A DNA stretch of 23,318 bases from GCA-2697345 sp045565015. Its GTDB lineage: Bacteria > Pseudomonadota > Alphaproteobacteria > Rhodobacterales > Rhodobacteraceae. Within the stretch, counting starts at the first letter, position 1, and the number at the start of each line of letters is the position of its first letter. This document shows positions 22,812 to 23,318 of this stretch, piece after piece. Location: NCBI GenBank assembly GCA_045565015.1, contig JBJLGD010000042.1, positions 1 to 23,318 on the forward strand, in the 5' to 3' direction. The translations under genes were made by a program, and so were the position numbers. A model generated the notes under the pieces. The model did not search any database, had not been told where the DNA came from, and was given only the letters and a program-made list of their open reading frames with translations.

Positions 22812-23318
22812 TCAAACACCCTCTCTCTTCTTATTAATAGCATAAAATTCCCATAATACTAAAGCTGCTAGACTTCGGAAAGGCTTCCATTTTTGTGCTA
22901 TTTCTCGCATCTCTTTTTCTTTTGGCCTGACTAACAACGAATATAAGATTTTGGTTGCCTCTTGAAGCGCCAAATCTCCACTAGGAAAAATATCTGCCCT
23001 GTCTAAACAAAACATCAAATAAATTTCTGCGGTCCAACGCCCAATACCTGGAACAGCTGTCAGTATCCCTACAACCTCCTCCTCTTTAAGAGATTTGAGT
23101 TTAACATAATTAATCTTTTGAGCTGATAAGGCTTTTGCATATTTAATTTTCTGTCTTGATAAACCACAGATTCGTAATTCTGAGTCACTGGCTGACTCAA
23201 TACTTTCTTCAGTTGTAAGTTTTGCATTTTCTAGCTTCAACCATATTGCTGCTGCCGCTTTTACACTCAACTGTTGCCCAACTATTGCTCTCAACAAAGC
23301 CGAAAAGCCTCCTTCTCG
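22812..23318 (-). CDS. DNA-3-methyladenine glycosylase II, AlkA-like (partial, 5' end outside window)
   Basis: Base-excision repair glycosylase of the HhH-GPD superfamily, removing alkylated bases such as 3-methyladenine. 168 residues are visible, and the frame stays open to the window edge; homology begins before the first possible internal start (TTG at 23297), since GGFSALLRAIVGQQLS is the usual AlkA block, so the true start lies beyond 23318. Visible: RAIVGQQLSVKAA, the helix-hairpin-helix VPGIGRWTAEIYLMF and the catalytic aspartate in FPSGDLALQEA, followed by WKPFRSLAALVLWEF. It is the short bacterial form without visible N-terminal TATA-like domain, which may lie outside. The gene is coupled to the downstream hydrolase. 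The link between the two functions is not obvious. Confidence 0.88.
   Translation of the reverse strand, partial: REGGFSALLRAIVGQQLSVKAAAAIWLKLENAKLTTEESIESASDSELRICGLSRQKIKYAKALSAQKINYVKLKSLKEEEVVGILTAVPGIGRWTAEIYLMFCLDRADIFPSGDLALQEATKILYSLLVRPKEKEMREIAQKWKPFRSLAALVLWEFYAINKKREGV

Overview
The window is a dense, AT-rich bacterial chromosome segment. It most likely comes from an alphaproteobacterium, probably a sunlit-marine lineage; genus and family cannot be fixed from sequence alone. Three things support this. The recA control region carries a perfect alphaproteobacterial-type SOS box (GTTC-N7-GTTC). The gene order recA/alaS and ppx/rlmE/guaB/rsmB is the one I know from alphaproteobacteria. 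A four-gene one-carbon operon of the type known from Rhodobacterales is also present. No tRNA, rRNA, CRISPR array, insertion sequence or prophage was recognised.

Layout. (1) 1-712 (-): start of a LivG-type ABC importer ATPase, cut by the window edge. (2) 872-5861: two divergent paralogous dimethylglycine/sarcosine dehydrogenase-like flavoproteins fused to a folate-binding GcvT domain. The second is broken by a one-base frameshift in a T run near 5180. Their 5' ends share a 79-bp perfect inverted repeat inside otherwise diverged coding DNA. (3) 5858-11519 (-): recA, a photolyase, alaS and a DUF1330 protein. (4) 11643-14279 (-): guaB and an RsmB-type rRNA methyltransferase. (5) 14433-16833: a YaiI/DUF188 gene (+) convergent with rlmE (-), then ppx/gppA (-). 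(6) 17035-21428 (+): a tight operon of a small 'virulence factor' family protein, a divergent methylenetetrahydrofolate reductase, a methyl-THF:corrinoid methyltransferase and a RACo/RamA-like corrinoid activator. (7) 21471-23318 (-): an HNH nuclease, a carboxylesterase and an AlkA-type DNA glycosylase cut by the right edge.

How the parts may work together (inference). The flavoproteins would oxidise N-methyl groups (dimethylglycine or sarcosine type) and load them on tetrahydrofolate as methylene-THF. The reductase would make methyl-THF, the pterin methyltransferase would pass the methyl to a corrinoid protein, and the ferredoxin-ASKHA protein would rescue oxidised corrinoid. This matches the split B12-dependent methionine synthase described in Phaeobacter-type bacteria, whose corrinoid-binding and homocysteine-binding subunits are not in this window. 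The recA-photolyase pair and AlkA give a second theme of DNA repair.

The observations most worth a second look are the 79-bp inverted repeat, which would swap promoters between the two dehydrogenase genes if it recombined, the unexplained small protein heading the one-carbon operon, and the photolyase placed under the recA SOS box.
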